Origin: Loxodes magnus | Taxonomy: Eukaryota > Ciliophora > Karyorelictea > Loxodida > Loxodidae | DNA length: 64,000 nucleotides | Direction: 5' to 3' | Assembly (NCBI GenBank): GCA_946699065.1 | Contig: CAMPDV010000723.1 | Span: 1-64,000, forward strand | In this document: positions 11,311-23,989 of the stretch, one piece after another | How the letters are laid out: every line of letters starts with the position of its first letter | Position numbering within the stretch: position 1 is the first letter of the stretch | Translations under genes and position numbers: made by a program | Notes under the pieces: model-generated | The model's input: the letters and a program-made list of their open reading frames with translations, nothing else | Databases searched by the model: none | What the model was told of the DNA's origin: nothing

Positions 11311-11496
11311 TATCCTAAGATATATTCTTAGATATTATATTTCTCAGCTGATGGAATTTTTTAATGCAAAAATTATAAATTTAAGAAATAGAAGAGCTAT
11401 GAAAATGTACAAATTTAATTGAGAAAACACTAAGAAATAAAAAAATATACAATTAATTTTGTTAGAATAAATAAAGGTAAAAAAATACATTAAAAT

Positions 11497-12160
11497 TTAG
11501 GTTTGAAAAAACTCTAAAGGCTTAAATAAGCCAAAGCACGCACTCAAAATTATCATAACATCTTTATAAATCGCAATTAGAGATCTAATTCTTGTTCTTT
11601 TAAGTTTTGTTCGAATTTCTACAATGATATATCGAATGTAAGTTCTACGCATTAGAAACAAGTATTGCTTGAATTTATAGTTATTCAACTTTTTTTCTAG
11701 TTTTCTTTTCATAGTTATGTTTATATTCACCATGCATCATAGTTCTTTTTCTTTTAGCGCTGATATCTAGCAGAAAAATTACACAAAATAACTTTATCAA
11801 TAGATTTAGGCCTTCTTTTAATTTTATAGCATTTTAGTTTTTTTCTTAAATTTTTCTTTTTATTATTGTTGTTTCTCTCATTTTATCTTTTGTTTTATTC
11901 TATTTATCTTTCTTAAAATTGCTTTATGCAATAGCTATTTCATACAATTTTTCAGCTTTTGAAGGTAGTTTTCATCAAAATTGCAATCTCAAATTCAAGC
12001 TTTAACTTTAATATAATTTACTTAGTTATAAATTTTCTAGATGTAATTTATTTTGGTTGATTTAATGAAGTTCTTATTTTATTAGATTATAGATTTTCAT
12101 TTAGCTTTTATCATATTAGACTTGTTATCTTTTTCTTGATAAATGTTTAACTAGCTTTAA
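11497..12160 (-). pseudogene. Coiled-coil coding remnant, unknown
   Basis: - strand reading at about 11780-12160 gives a K/N/Q-rich helical protein (for example CNFDENYLQKLKNCMKQLL and KINRIKQKIKWEKQQQQKEK). A frame beginning near 11731 reads MHGEYKHNYEKKTRKKVEQL. A standard-code ORF at 11497-11733 overlaps in a different frame and is less natural. The region resembles retroelement ORF1 coiled coils. Identity is open. Confidence 0.3.
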
Positions 12161-12599
12161 TTTTATTGTTTAACAGCAACACCTAGCATGATTAAAAATG
12201 AGATCCTTAATTATATAGTAAAATAGCTTATTAATAGAGTAGATTGTTAGCCTTAGTTAAAGAAATGTAAAGTAAGTTAAAGCTAAAGGCTTAATATTAA
12301 GATGATAGTAAATTTAGTATAAATAAGTAATTTTGAAAGGTTTAATCCATAGTTATTATATAAGGAAGTCTGTTTTTAGTTGTTAGAGACTTAATTTTAG
12401 TTTGAAATGGATTGATTAAAATAATTAGAAAGTTAACTTTAGTTTAGTTGATTGATTTTATAATGGTAATTGATATGAGTATCTGAGTAATAGAAATGAG
12501 ATAATGCAACCTAATACAATTTAATTAAAGATAAGTGGTTAAAATAAGATATAATTTTAGCCTATGGTTGGCTTTTAATTAAGCATAATATAATTAACT

Positions 12600-13052
12600 A
12601 ATTCGAAATTTTTTTACGCTTAATTTTAGTTCTTAATTCATTTTCACTATCTGTTAATCTTTTTTTCACTTACCTTAGATTAAATTCAACTTTTCTCTAA
12701 AATTCCTCTTGCTCTCCCTTGCTTAGTTTCTATTTTCTTTGTTTAGTTAATTCATTATATAATAACGTATGTTCATTAGATCCCAAAAAAATATTTGTCA
12801 ATTACTTTTTTATTTGATAAAATTCTTTCAATGTATCTTTTCTTCCTTTTTTTAATATTTCTTTAATGTAATCTTTTACTATAAAGTCTATTTATTACTT
12901 CAGTTTTTCTTATTGGTTACGTATTCAGTAATTAAATTGTTAACTGCCTCATATATGTGTATTAGTTCAAAGTTTGGTAAATCTATTAATTCTAACCTGC
13001 TATTGAGATAAATGTTGTACAATTAAGATTTACATCTTTCTCTTTCTTCCAT
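12600..13052 (-). CDS. Coiled-coil protein with a single frame break, unknown
   Basis: ATG at 13052 reads MEERERCKSQLYNIYLNSRL and continues NLITEYVTNKK over about 48 codons. At an A-run near 12900 the sense moves by one base and continues KLKQQIDFIVKDYIKEILKK, then LTNIFLGSNEHTLLYNELTK and SKGEQEEFQRKVEF to about 12600. Both halves are well-formed helical, charged sequence, and the break is one base at a homopolymer. It may be a recent mutation, a sequencing error or a frameshift site. The region downstream of 12600 is ambiguous. No family is recognised. It lies just left of repeat block A. Confidence 0.45.
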
Positions 13053-14308
13053 ATATTATTCTCATGTACTTATGATGGGAGTTTCGTCTTATACCCCAAT
13101 ATTGCAGAATTTACAAATTATGATGTGCTATAAAGCAAAACATGAAGTATTGCTGATTAGGAACCGAAAGATATAGAATAATAGTAGACTAATAAAATGT
13201 ATTAAGAGTAAATAATAATCTATTAGATTAGTTTTAAATAGTTTATATTAGCTAATCTAATACTTATATTATCTAATACTACAAAGAAATATATTATGTT
13301 AAGTTTACTCTTTCTATTAATTCAGAAAATAATAATAGAAGATATTAAAAATATGCTTTCTTAAAAGCTTATAATTTTCTAAATATCAAACAACTAATTT
13401 TAATAAAGAGAGTATTAATAGTGTTAGCAATACAATATAGATTTGTATAGAATAATAGAATTAAGTTTTTATCTTTAAATAATCTAGAATAAAGGTATTA
13501 TTAGATTGAAATGATAATTACAAAAATAACATAAATAATAAATATAATATTAGTTTGCTATAAAAAGAGAAAGTTATCTAAATGTATTTATTACATTTAT
13601 ATATTTTGCTTAGAATCAACATTAAAGGTAATAAATTATATTAGTTTATTATTTTAAGAGAGACCTTTATAAATAAAAAGTTTTAATTAAATAATAGTAA
13701 GAAAGTGGACAAATAAAAGATTTATCTTATAAATTCTAAAAATACTTTGTTTTAAATAATTTAGAGTTTTTTAATATTTATTCAAACTAATTAATAAGAA
13801 ACTCAATTTTATTTACTTTTTTTTAATTAGTAAAAAGCTTAAAGAAATCCTTTTTTTAATTAAATGTAAGTGAAAAGTAATAATTAATAGCAATAGCCTT
13901 AAAAAATGCTAATATTTTATTTACCAATTAAAAGAGTCTATAAAGAAATAAGGTATTCTTATTAAGAGTCTTTGATTTAAAGCACAAATAAGTTGTAATT
14001 AATAAATGCATATTAAAGTTATTATAATAAGGATATAAATTCTTCATTATAAACTTTTGAAATAATAACTTATCCTTTTATTTAAAAGTAAAAGGATATA
14101 AAATAATTAAAATTGTAAAAGTTTGTACATTATTAGTTTTATATATTGTCTTGTTTTAAGACAAAAATAGAAAAATCAATGTTTTAGAAGATACTTATAA
14201 GTATGCTTAATAAATAATTTAATAGTTTAATTATATTGAAATTAAGTAAGTAAAATTTATTGAGTTATTTTAATTAAATAGTTATTTAAATAAGTTATAA
14301 AAATTAAA

Positions 14309-15380
14309 ATGGAGAAAAAAGAAAAGCAATTTACTAAAATTATTTTTTTAAGAAAACTCTTAAGAGCGAGAAGCCACATTTTAGGGAAAATATCTCTACT
14401 TCATTTTAAGTATGAAATTCTGCCTAACTTATGCTACTAAAAGTTAATAAACAAGATCAGTTATGACCAAAGTAAAGGTATTTCTTTAATATTTTTTAGA
14501 TTAAATCCTTACTGTTCATTCTTCAGCTGTGTTATCGTTATCCATATCAAGTGACCTGAATTGAATAGTATCAAGTTCAGGATATCCTGAAAATTCGATA
14601 AAGATCTGGAATTTCCAGACAGGTGCTCTCCAAAGAACTATAACAGGACATACTTCTAATATTTTATCGGTAGTAATATCCCCAGACTCTAGATATATTA
14701 TATCGGGATCTTTCGATAACACGATAAAGATCTGAAATTACCACAATGGAACTCTCTAAAGAACTATAACGGGACATACTTCCTCAGTTTACTCGGTAGT
14801 AATCTCCCCTGACTCTAACTATATCGTATCAGGATCTTACGATAACACTATAAAGATCTGAAATTTCCTCAATGGTGATCTCCAAAGAACTTTGTCTGGA
14901 CATACTGATATAGTTATATCGGTAATAATCTCCTATGACTCTAGATATATTATATCGGGATCTTGGGATAAAACTATAAAGATTTGGGATTTCTAGACTG
15001 GTCAGCTTGTGCGAACTCTTACTGGGCATTCAGGTTCTGTTTATTCGGTGATAGTGTCTAAGGATAATAGATATACAATATCAGGTTCTGGTGACAGTAC
15101 TATTAAGATATGGGACTTCTCTTCTGGTTAGTGTATTCGTACTCTTTAAGGTCATGTAGACGGTGTATATAGTATTCAGTTAAGTGTTGATTCAAGTGTT
15201 ATCTTTTCTGGTTCATATGACAGAACAATCAAGATATGGAACTTTGATAAGGGTGAGTGTATATAGACTTTGTAAGGGCATACAGATCCAATATCTTCTA
15301 TAGCATTGAGTGTTGATAATAGATGGTTGGTATCGGGAGGATATGACAATACTGTGAGAAAATGGAGCATTTCGAGTTGA
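14309..15380 (+). CDS. WD40 seven-bladed propeller protein, copy A (349 aa, one 22-nt intron)
   Basis: Exon 1 is 14309-14477, the intron is 14478-14499 (GTATTT...TTTTAG) and exon 2 is 14500-15380, ending at TGA. The first ~60 residues are basic and hydrophobic ([39 protein letters not shown]) and match no domain I know. Then come seven repeats of about 42 residues, each with GH ... SPDS/VDS ... SGS-x-D-x-TIKIW. In-frame TGA at 14562, 14733 and 14859 falls on conserved Trp of the WD motif; TAG and TAA occupy Gln positions. The last four blades use only TGG. Such propellers are protein-binding scaffolds in the cytoplasm or nucleus. Relative to copies B and C the framework is conserved, while residues after GH and around the blade Asp differ. 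The ATG is shared by all copies. Confidence 0.9.
14478..14499 (+). other. Spliceosomal intron, 22 nt, WD40 copy A
   Basis: GT...AG boundaries (GTATTTC...TTTTTTAG). Removal joins AAAG to AT, giving Asp, and puts the basic N-terminus in frame with the propeller. The same intron is at the same codon in copies B and C. Length fits the very short introns of ciliates. Confidence 0.85.
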
Positions 15381-16970
15381 GTAACTTGCTATTTGACTTA
15401 ATTTAATTTTACGATTAAAGATATAAGATATTGATTATTCATTTAAATGAATGTTTAATGGTAATAATGTTTTTAGTTTTATGAATTTTTTTTAATTTAT
15501 TTAAAATTTGCTATATTCTTAAATATTATTGGTTTAAAAAAAAGGTTGAGTGATATGTTATAGAAATTAGTGAGGTATGTTGATTTAAAGTGGTAATGTT
15601 TAAAAATATTAAAAATATAATTTTGTTAAATGAAGACGTACAATAAATTTAAGTTTAAATTTATGCTATAAAATTTTATAGATTTATTTTTAGATTTTGT
15701 AAAAATTTCAAGTTGAGTAAAAATTTTCGTTTTTTTTGTGAAGTAGTTAAAATATTATTTATAAGGTTAAAGTTAGTTTATAATTTTGATTATTAATTAA
15801 AAAATTTAATTAAATATTTATTTTATTTTAAATTAAATTAAATTAAATTAAATTTTGTTTTTTAATTTTGTTTTTTTATGATTGATATTTAATATTAATT
15901 ATTATTATTATTAATTATAATTAATTATTAGTGTTTATTATAATTATTAAATTTTAACATTTAAGTTTAATATGTTTCGTTTCCGATTTGGAAAATTAAT
16001 TTTTCTGATGGTAAGTTTTTATCTTTCAGGTTTAGAGCTTAAATTTCATGAAAACAAAAATTTGTTTTTTTGCTCATAGTTTTACACTACCAAAGATTTT
16101 TGGGACGGAATAAATTTAATTATTTTGGGATAAAAAATTCTAAATAGGAATAAATTTTTTTTATTTCGGAATAAAAAAGCTAAAAAGGAATAAAAAATAC
16201 CTAAATAGGAATAAAAAATTTAAAAAATATTTTTATAAAATATTTTTGAAAGCGATTTTTGAAAATATTTGTTGGAAAATTTTTAAAAAATTTGTTTTTT
16301 TTTAGGAAAATGAATTTTTATAGCTTCCTTTGATTAAAAATTTTTTCGAAAAATTACAAATTTGTTATTTGCTCAGTGATTTATACTACCATAGATTTCT
16401 GGGACGGAATAAGTTTAATTATTTCGGGATGAAAAAAGTTAAAAGGGAATAAAATTTCAAAAAAAATTTCAAATATAAAAGATTTTTGAAAAAAATAGGA
16501 ATTAAAAAAATTTTTTAGTATAATTAGAATTTGTAAATATTCTTTTTAAAATGGTATTTTGTAAAAATGAAAACACTTATTTTTGTTTTAAGGAAAAATA
16601 TTTGATTTTTTTTGATTTTAGCAAATTTTTTGTTGCTTTTTTATTTCAAGAAAAAAAATTTGATAAGTTTAATTTTTTTGAAATTAAAAAAAAAAGTTAT
16701 TGTTTATGTTTTTGATAAAAATGAATTTTTTTTGACTTGAACTAAAATTAAAAAAATTTTAATTTCTTTTCAAGTAAATGAAAAACCAGTGATAAAATTT
16801 TTTAAATTTTATAAGAATTTACTTAATTGAAAAGGATCTCAATTAAAAAGAGAGAAAAGAAAGTAAAGAATGAAATTGGGAACAATTATTTTTTATTTTT
16901 TAGCTCTAAGTCTTACACTTCAAAAGATTTTCGGGATGGATAAATTAAAAAAAGGGTTAGATTTTTGATA
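15381..16970. repeat. Downstream arm of WD40 copy A with diverged direct repeats
   Basis: Contains AAATT pentamer repeats near 15830-15856 and two full, diverged copies (about 15970-16120 and 16330-16430) plus a partial one (about 16895-16945) of a unit. The unit's inverse reads ATTCCGTCCCAGA, then CTTTGGTAGTGTAAAACGCTG. Between them is a repeated motif of CGGGATAAAAAA and AAATAGGAATAAA type. The same arm lies downstream of WD40 copies B and C. No coding sequence is seen. Confidence 0.65.
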
Positions 16971-17004
16971 GATATAAAAATTTTTAGCAATGGTTTTTAA
17001 ATTA

Positions 17005-17272
17005 AGATATCAAAGATTAAGCTTATGAACTTCTTGACACATTGCTAAATAAGTTTGATGAGAATCCACATATACTGACGGGAAACTTCAACACTCTTTT
17101 ATAAGGTTTTGCATACAATCCTGAAAATAATTTGATAATACATATAAATTATAAGAATTTCTCCTACAAAATGATCTTGAAATAATGAATGATAGTAAAG
17201 TTAAATACATGTATACAAAGAAACTGTATAATTGTGGTGTAATGATTATATCATTATAAGTACCAATTTAAA
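17005..17272 (+). mobile_element. LINE endonuclease-domain fragment
   Basis: The frame reads DIKDQAYELLDTLLNKFDEN, then HILTGNFNTLLQGF, aligned with HILMGDFNALLQGF of the LINE at 62.5 kb. The catalytic Asp of GDFN is Asn here and later codons are damaged. The fragment is bounded on the left by repeat block A and on the right by the 5' end of another LINE. It is therefore an old LINE cut by later events. Confidence 0.7.
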
Positions 17273-20200
17273 GTAAAATAAATAAAAATTCTTAAAATTC
17301 ACTAGTTTTAACTAGCGACTCTTCTTTAATTGATTATAAAGAAGCTTTAAACTCGTAGATAAAGCACAGGCAGGCGCATAAAAACCTCCAAATAAAAGAA
17401 TTAGAGTTGCTAAAAATCAAATAAGTAAACATAATAATGGATTTATTAAGAAAATTACTAAGTATCTGTAGTTAAAAACTAGAAAATAAGTTCTTACGCG
17501 TTCCACTGAAATCACTTCGGAATTCTCTTCATCATGGACATCAATTTTAGCATCTATTGAAAGAAAAATAAACCTATAGGTAGAAAACTAGCTTAACCAC
17601 CTAAAATACTTACGCCGAATATTTAAAAAGATCATCCAAAAAATCTTCTCAAAATTAAGATATTATCTAAGACACTCCGATCTCTTAAGATATGCTTTCA
17701 AATCTGAATTAAATATTAAATAAAAATATACTTTTACAATAGTCAAAAAGTACGTAAAATTTTATTTATTTTTGAATAATAGTAACCAGTAATTCGATTA
17801 AATTGAATGTAATGAAAAAAGTTAAAAGTAAGACAATAATATTAATTCTGTTAATTCAAAGTATCACTATTTATCTGATCTTAAGAATTAAAATAAACAA
17901 CTTTAATAAAATGTTGATCCAATAAATGCAATATAAAATTAAGCAATTAATAATTAATTTAATGAAAATTAGTTTATTTAATAAATAAAAGTACTTAAAT
18001 ATGATATATAAAGACTAATAGATAAGAACTTTTTATTAAATGAAAAATTAGATAGTACAGAAACAAAATACGAACTAGAAAAATAAACCTTGATAAATAA
18101 CTAAGAATCATCAAAAGCATATTATAAAGCATATATTAATAAAATTAATTAGAAATTAAAAAAAAATTAGTTACTAAAATTTGCCTTATAATATTATTAG
18201 GAAAAGCTATTGAAAAATAATTAAATATTATAACAGATAAAAAATAACTTATTAATAATTTTAAAGTAGAAGATTAAATTGAACAATCTCATTAGATAAT
18301 GTTACTTATAAATAATATCTTTCTTTAGTAAAACATAATTAATAACTACTTTTAGAAAATTTTTCAATAAAAATTTGAGAGGAATTAGTTTTAATTTTAA
18401 TCCAAAGAGTAAATAAGAATTCATGAATAATCAGTATAAACAACTTATGTTAATTCTAAAGAGATAACTGTTTAAACAGATTTTATAATAAAATATATTG
18501 AATAAAGAACTTAAACTAACAATAGAGTTTTTATAAATTAAGAAGCGTAAACGCAATAGATAAATTAGAAATGGACCAAACATAAACTGAAGAATCATAA
18601 TTATATTCAAAATAGGAATATTTAAAATAATAAATTTCTCTCTACTAATAGTAATTTTCTGGACAACAACACATTTGGTAACTACTTTAAGAAGTTTGAT
18701 AATAAAAGGCTAATATTGAACTTGAATTAAACTATATTTTTAATTATAATTAATAACTGAAATCTTAAAATTAAAAAGTAACTGATTAAGTATAAATATT
18801 ATAAAGCTAACTTGAAATTTTTAACTTTGAATGAGAAAAGAAATATTCTTAGAAATCGGATTTTTGTAATAATCATTAATAGAATCTATAACTTAAAGAA
18901 TTGGATTATTAAAGCATATTAAGTTCATTACATTTGTAAAAAAATAAGTATATCCAAGAATTTAAAGATGCTTTCAGATAAACAAAAATACCTTAACTAT
19001 AGAATGATTACACACAGGTTGAAATTTAATCCAGTGATTAAAAAATTCAAACTATTATTTTGACTTTAGATATGGCTACTGGAACAGACCTACTACATTT
19101 GAATTAAATTTCCTAGTGCGACTATATTGATTCTAAATACATAATAAATAATATGATCAATTAAATGAGTAACTAATCAATCAAATCAAAGCTTTTGATA
19201 AAGTTGCATAAGAAAAATGTACTTTAATGGAAAATCTGAAATAGAACCAAATTTTTAAGTAGTTAATTTCTTCCAATTTAACATTTCTATCCATAAAATT
19301 CTGTGAATAATCTTTTTAGATTTTCAACAACTCTCATTCATGAAATCTAAAATAGGATACTTAAGCAAATTCTTTGGAATAAGATTTTATAAATTAATTA
19401 AAGAGAAAACATCCAGATCCATACTTTCCATCTACTAAATAACATATCAATAAAATGGAAGAAAATTAGGCTTTTATAAAAAATTACAATGTTAATTCAA
19501 AATAGCTAAGAGACTTTATATTATCTAACTTTTGAAGAAGAACTAATTTCTAAACTATAATTTAAAGCAGATACGTTGTACTTGACTAAGAACTTGATAA
19601 AGGATAGATTGACAGTCAAGTAGTTAAAATTAACATTGATAAGAGATTATTAAAGATATATAGCAGAAAATATCTCTATATTATAATTTAATTTTATGAC
19701 TAAAATAAATAACATTAAAAAAATAGGTTCATCTTGAAATCAGTGGACAAAAAAGAAATTTTAATTTATGAACCTGGGTGGAAAAGAGGCTCTTAACTAA
19801 ATCAACAAGGAAAAAAAATTATTTTAGATCAAGATAATCACTAAAGAGAAGTAGCGTCAATCAAATTAAGATTGGATATGTCAACATAAATGGATTAGCA
19901 AGTAAACTATATAAAATAGAAGAATTCATAAGAGAAAATAGTATTGACATTTTTCAATTAATGAAACTTGGTAAAAACAAGATTTCCATCCAATATTAAT
20001 ATAAGGTTATAAGACTTATTACAAAAATTCAGGAAAAGGAGGAGTGTATGTCTAGTTATTAAAGAAGAACTCAATAGTACTGAAGAAACTAATATAATTG
20101 ATATATCCTAGAATCGATTTATCATAGCCAAACTAGATAATATATTAATTACGTCCAGTTACATGCCAGATAATAGCTAAAATGAGAACATAAAAAACCA

Positions 20201-21770
20201 AGCATATAACTATATTAATTTGCTACTTAATCAATTCCTAAATAGCCCACATATTCTAATGGGAGATTTCAATGCTCCCCTATAAGATTATGGAGATAAT
20301 CCTAATAATGACTATGATAATACAAACAGATTCTAGGAACTTCTTATTCAGAAGTATCTTGAAATAGTAAATAATATGAAAAACAACATTTGCATACATA
20401 AAGGAACATATTTTATGTACTGCAATGACTATATTGTAATAAATAATCACCTGAAAATTAATCAATTTGAAAACTTCTAGGTTCATTATAACTAACTATT
20501 TACTGATCACATACCAATTACGGTAAATTTTCTCTTCAACACAATTCTCTATTTGGACATAATTACCTAAAGAAAATATAAAATTAGCAGGCCACAAGAC
20601 CCTATTGACAGATAAAAATATTAAGAATCTTTTTTTTTGAAACTTATAATGAATTTTTCAAATTGATAGGAATAATTTAGAGGATTAATACTAATGTATT
20701 AAACGCAATATATAATATAATGCAGATGTAATATTAGGTTCATTTATTCCAGACCCTAAATATAATAAACTTACAAAAGACCTCATGAAGAAGTATATTG
20801 AAGTTAAAAGAGCTAATCAAGTATATAAAGAAACTCACACGAAGTTTGGAAGAATTAATTAATAAGTAATTCCCTTTTTAAGAACAATTGGTAAGAAGGA
20901 TATTAATATAGAGATTAAGTAACAAGACTATCTGAATGTTACGAAATAGATATTAATAATTAGGAATATAGTAGTAGCTTTAATACTTTTACAAAATATA
21001 TTAAAAGTAAGATTCAACATTAATTTTATGAAGTAACTATTAAAAGACTAAAAAGAATGACCACTGTAAAGTTATTTATAGAATAATTAGAATAATAATA
21101 ATAATTCCCGTAAATTACCTATCCAAAACTAAATAAATAGTATCGAAAAGAAATAATTAGTATATACAAACTCAGAACCTGAAGTTACAATTCTCGCATG
21201 GATCTTTAAGACAGACATTATTTAGTTGAGAATTCCCATTGTATGTGTGGAGATTTGATTAATTTGAACATATTCTGGAATGCGATTGCTATATAGATAT
21301 GCGAGAATGGTTAATAGCAAAAATTGGAAAATGCGACATTAGAAAATTAATAACCTATGACCAAATTATATCAATTAATTTCCAAAAAACAAATTAGAAT
21401 ACATTTATCTGCAAATTAAAATTTTTCATAGGATGCTACTTAAAAGGAGATTAGAATTATTCGAATTAGAAAAAAAACTTATAATAAGAAAGTTCTGAGA
21501 CTAAGGGTAAAGAAGCGAAAGAGCAAAATAAAGATGAAGAGAATAATGAAAATAAGGAAGGAAAAGAAGAACAAGAAGAAAAAGATGAGCAAGTGGAAAA
21601 TTAGAATGAATAAATTGATAACGAAGATAATAAAGCTGAAGAAGAAGATGAAGTAGAAAGTTTTTGAGTTGAAAAACTTTAAAAAAACATTATAACATCT
21701 TTAATTGAAGGAAGTAATTCCAACAATGAAAAGATGTCTCAAGACTCTTTTAGTTAAATTTGAATTTAAG
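17273..21770 (+). mobile_element. Non-LTR retrotransposon (LINE), APE type, internally deleted
   Basis: The 5' start matches the LINE at 59.68 kb (NSLV, then SDSSL and HRQ). ORF1-like coiled coil runs to about 19.8 kb with frame breaks. ORF2 endonuclease is at about 19861-20570, with VNINGLASKLYKIEEFI, NETWQKQDF (TGG here), and a region aligned to GDFNA and DHIPIT. The reverse transcriptase core is missing: sequence passes near 20.86-21.03 kb straight to the C-terminal domain with CMCGDL...HILECDCYIDMREWL and a long acidic Lys/Glu tail. The frame ends at TGA 21665-21667. The 3' untranslated end contains CTCTTTTAGTTAAA, as in the copy at 27.4 kb. The element is non-autonomous. Confidence 0.8.
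19861..20575 (+). pseudogene. LINE ORF2 endonuclease domain (frame-broken)
   Basis: Apurinic endonuclease-like domain. The N motif NINGL, the E motif in INETW, an SGKGGVYV-type strand and FLNSPHILMGDFNAPL are visible, with a one-base shift before NETW. The enzyme nicks target DNA to prime reverse transcription. Near 20280 the antisense reading of this domain produces a spurious standard-code ORF. Confidence 0.7.
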
Positions 21771-23985
21771 AACAACATGTGTAAGAGAAGGATTTAGATT
21801 AGCTATCTATAATTAAATATTGCACTAGTGTTGGGAATACTAGTTGATTTTTGCCTTTCATTATAATATCAGTAATGCTAGCTCCAATTTAACAAAAAAA
21901 ATTCTACTTAGTAAAAAGATAAAAATTACACCATTTAATCTTTATTCTCAAAATCAGAGCAAAGAAATAAATCTGAAGTAAGATAAATATTTATTAAAAA
22001 ATAAGAATTGTCAAGATAATCAAAACCTTGCTTACTTATGAATATTTGCAAATAAATATTATAATTGATGATTTCAAAGAGTTTAATAAGCATAGCAATA
22101 TTTAAATAAAAATGTTTATTCTAAGAATGCCTTTAAAGAATGCAGTCATGTCAACAGTAAAAAGATTTGCTAAATTAATAAAATATATATAAAACATTTT
22201 CTCTTTAATAATATACGCTAAATACAATAGATATCTAATTTAAGAAACTATTTCAATCTAAAATCTAATTACTTATACATATAATTTTTAATATGAACTG
22301 AATCATCGATATATCAAATTCAATTTAATAAACTTTGCTTAAGTAAATAGGAATTTGATACATTTGAGTACATTTTCAAGTGTAATCTTTTCAAAAATAT
22401 TTAAAATTTTTTTTAATAAACTTAAAATAATTAATGGAAAATAGTGTAAAAAACTTTTTTTATATGATTAAACTATATGAAATCGTTTTCAAAAGATAAG
22501 ATAATTAAATTAAATAAGTACATAAAAATATTTAAATAATATTTAGAAGACCATTAGAGATTTTAAGAACTAGAGTAAATAGAAAATATATTATATTAAA
22601 AACCAATAAATAGATTTAATGAGCTAAAAAATTCTTTATCAAGATGAGAGTGAAAGAGAACCATGAATGAAATATGCAAACTTTTAAATTTAGCTTAATT
22701 TGCCTGGTTAAATGCCAATAATTATACAATTATGTCTCAATATTTAAAATATTTAAACTCTTATAGTTTATTATTATTACTTATTATTTAAACTTTTAAA
22801 TAGTAAATAAGATTTTTAAATTATTTTAATAATTATCATTTATTTTATTATTTTTAAGCTAAAATATGAAAATTTTATAATATAATTCTTGATATATATC
22901 AATAATAAAAATGATAGGATAAATAAAATTTAATCTTTTAGCATTTATAATATTAAAGGATAGTTTTAGTTAAAATATGTTTTTAAATAAAAGAAATAAA
23001 GTAATTTAATTATAGTTAAATATTTTAAGTAAGTATAATTTTCTTATTATTAGCAAATTAATAATAATGACTTATATTTAAATTTCTTTAAACTGACAAT
23101 TATAAAATAATTAATTTACCATAATTATACTAAGTTTAATTAAATTTGATATATAAATTAATAATTTATACTTAATTTTAAAATATAATAAAAGTTAGTT
23201 AAGATTATTATTATAATTACTTATATTACTTAGAACTAAAAATTATACATTCATTAAATTTATAATTATTGATAATTCTTTATTAATTTTATTTTATACA
23301 GTTATCTCTAAAGATATGTTTAACTATATTTACTTTATAATTTACTAAATTATTGTTTTAATTATTGTAGACATTAATTATCAAATGAGAACTTTTATAT
23401 TTTTATAATCTAGTAATCAAATGCTTATTGTTAACCAATTATTTAAAATTCTTATCAAAATTATGAAAAGCATCCTCTTTATTAGTTTTAAATTGATACA
23501 AAGATAATTAATTCTAGCATATAATTATTTAATTATTTTAGATTTTTGATATAGTATTTTTAATATTAATATCTTACTATTATAAAGGATTATTTTAAAC
23601 TATATTTTGCTATCATTTAGAATTTTATATTATTAAAGTAATAAAGCTAAAGTTCTCTTTAGTTTACTTAAAACTTAAATTCCTTTAAAATATTTCTTCC
23701 TTTATATTATCTATGTTTTATTAATTGTAGTTAAATAAAGAATTCTTTAAATGGCTTAATTAGCAATTTAATTAGTTTTTAGAACTTAAATTTTAATATT
23801 TATTTATAAAAATAAATGGTATAAATTAAAGCTATTTAGTAATAATATATCAATTTAATAATAGAGTTATTGTATGAAACTGTTTATTTAAATTTTAAAT
23901 TAAAAGAGTTTTTTGAAATCTATAACTGCATGAATTGCTTCCTTTAATTATAGACATTAGTAAATGTTTTTAATGCTTTTTAATT
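21771..23985. other. AT-rich stretch without supported gene
   Basis: Mostly A/T runs downstream of the LINE. I see no motif, fold or consistent coding bias on either strand. Confidence 0.45.
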
Positions 23986-23989
23986 ATAA

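Larger units (their letters stand above)
13190..16970. repeat. Repeat block A (inverted relative to blocks B and C)
   Basis: The - strand of this block matches about 28.70-32.96 kb (block B) and about 51.83-55.95 kb (block C), including the WD40 gene, its upstream AT-rich arm (for example the element near 13300-13345 that recurs inverted near 32840-32880) and its downstream repeats. Left of 13190 the match stops. On the right it stops near 16970, next to LINE sequence. Blocks B and C continue on both sides, so block A is a shorter copy of the same segment in the opposite orientation. Confidence 0.8.

Noticed and set aside
14516-15370. Three standard-code ORFs on the - strand
   Set aside because: They are antisense to the intact WD40 gene A and contain no motif.
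20280-20486. 68-codon - strand ORF
   Set aside because: Antisense of the endonuclease domain of the 17-21 kb LINE.
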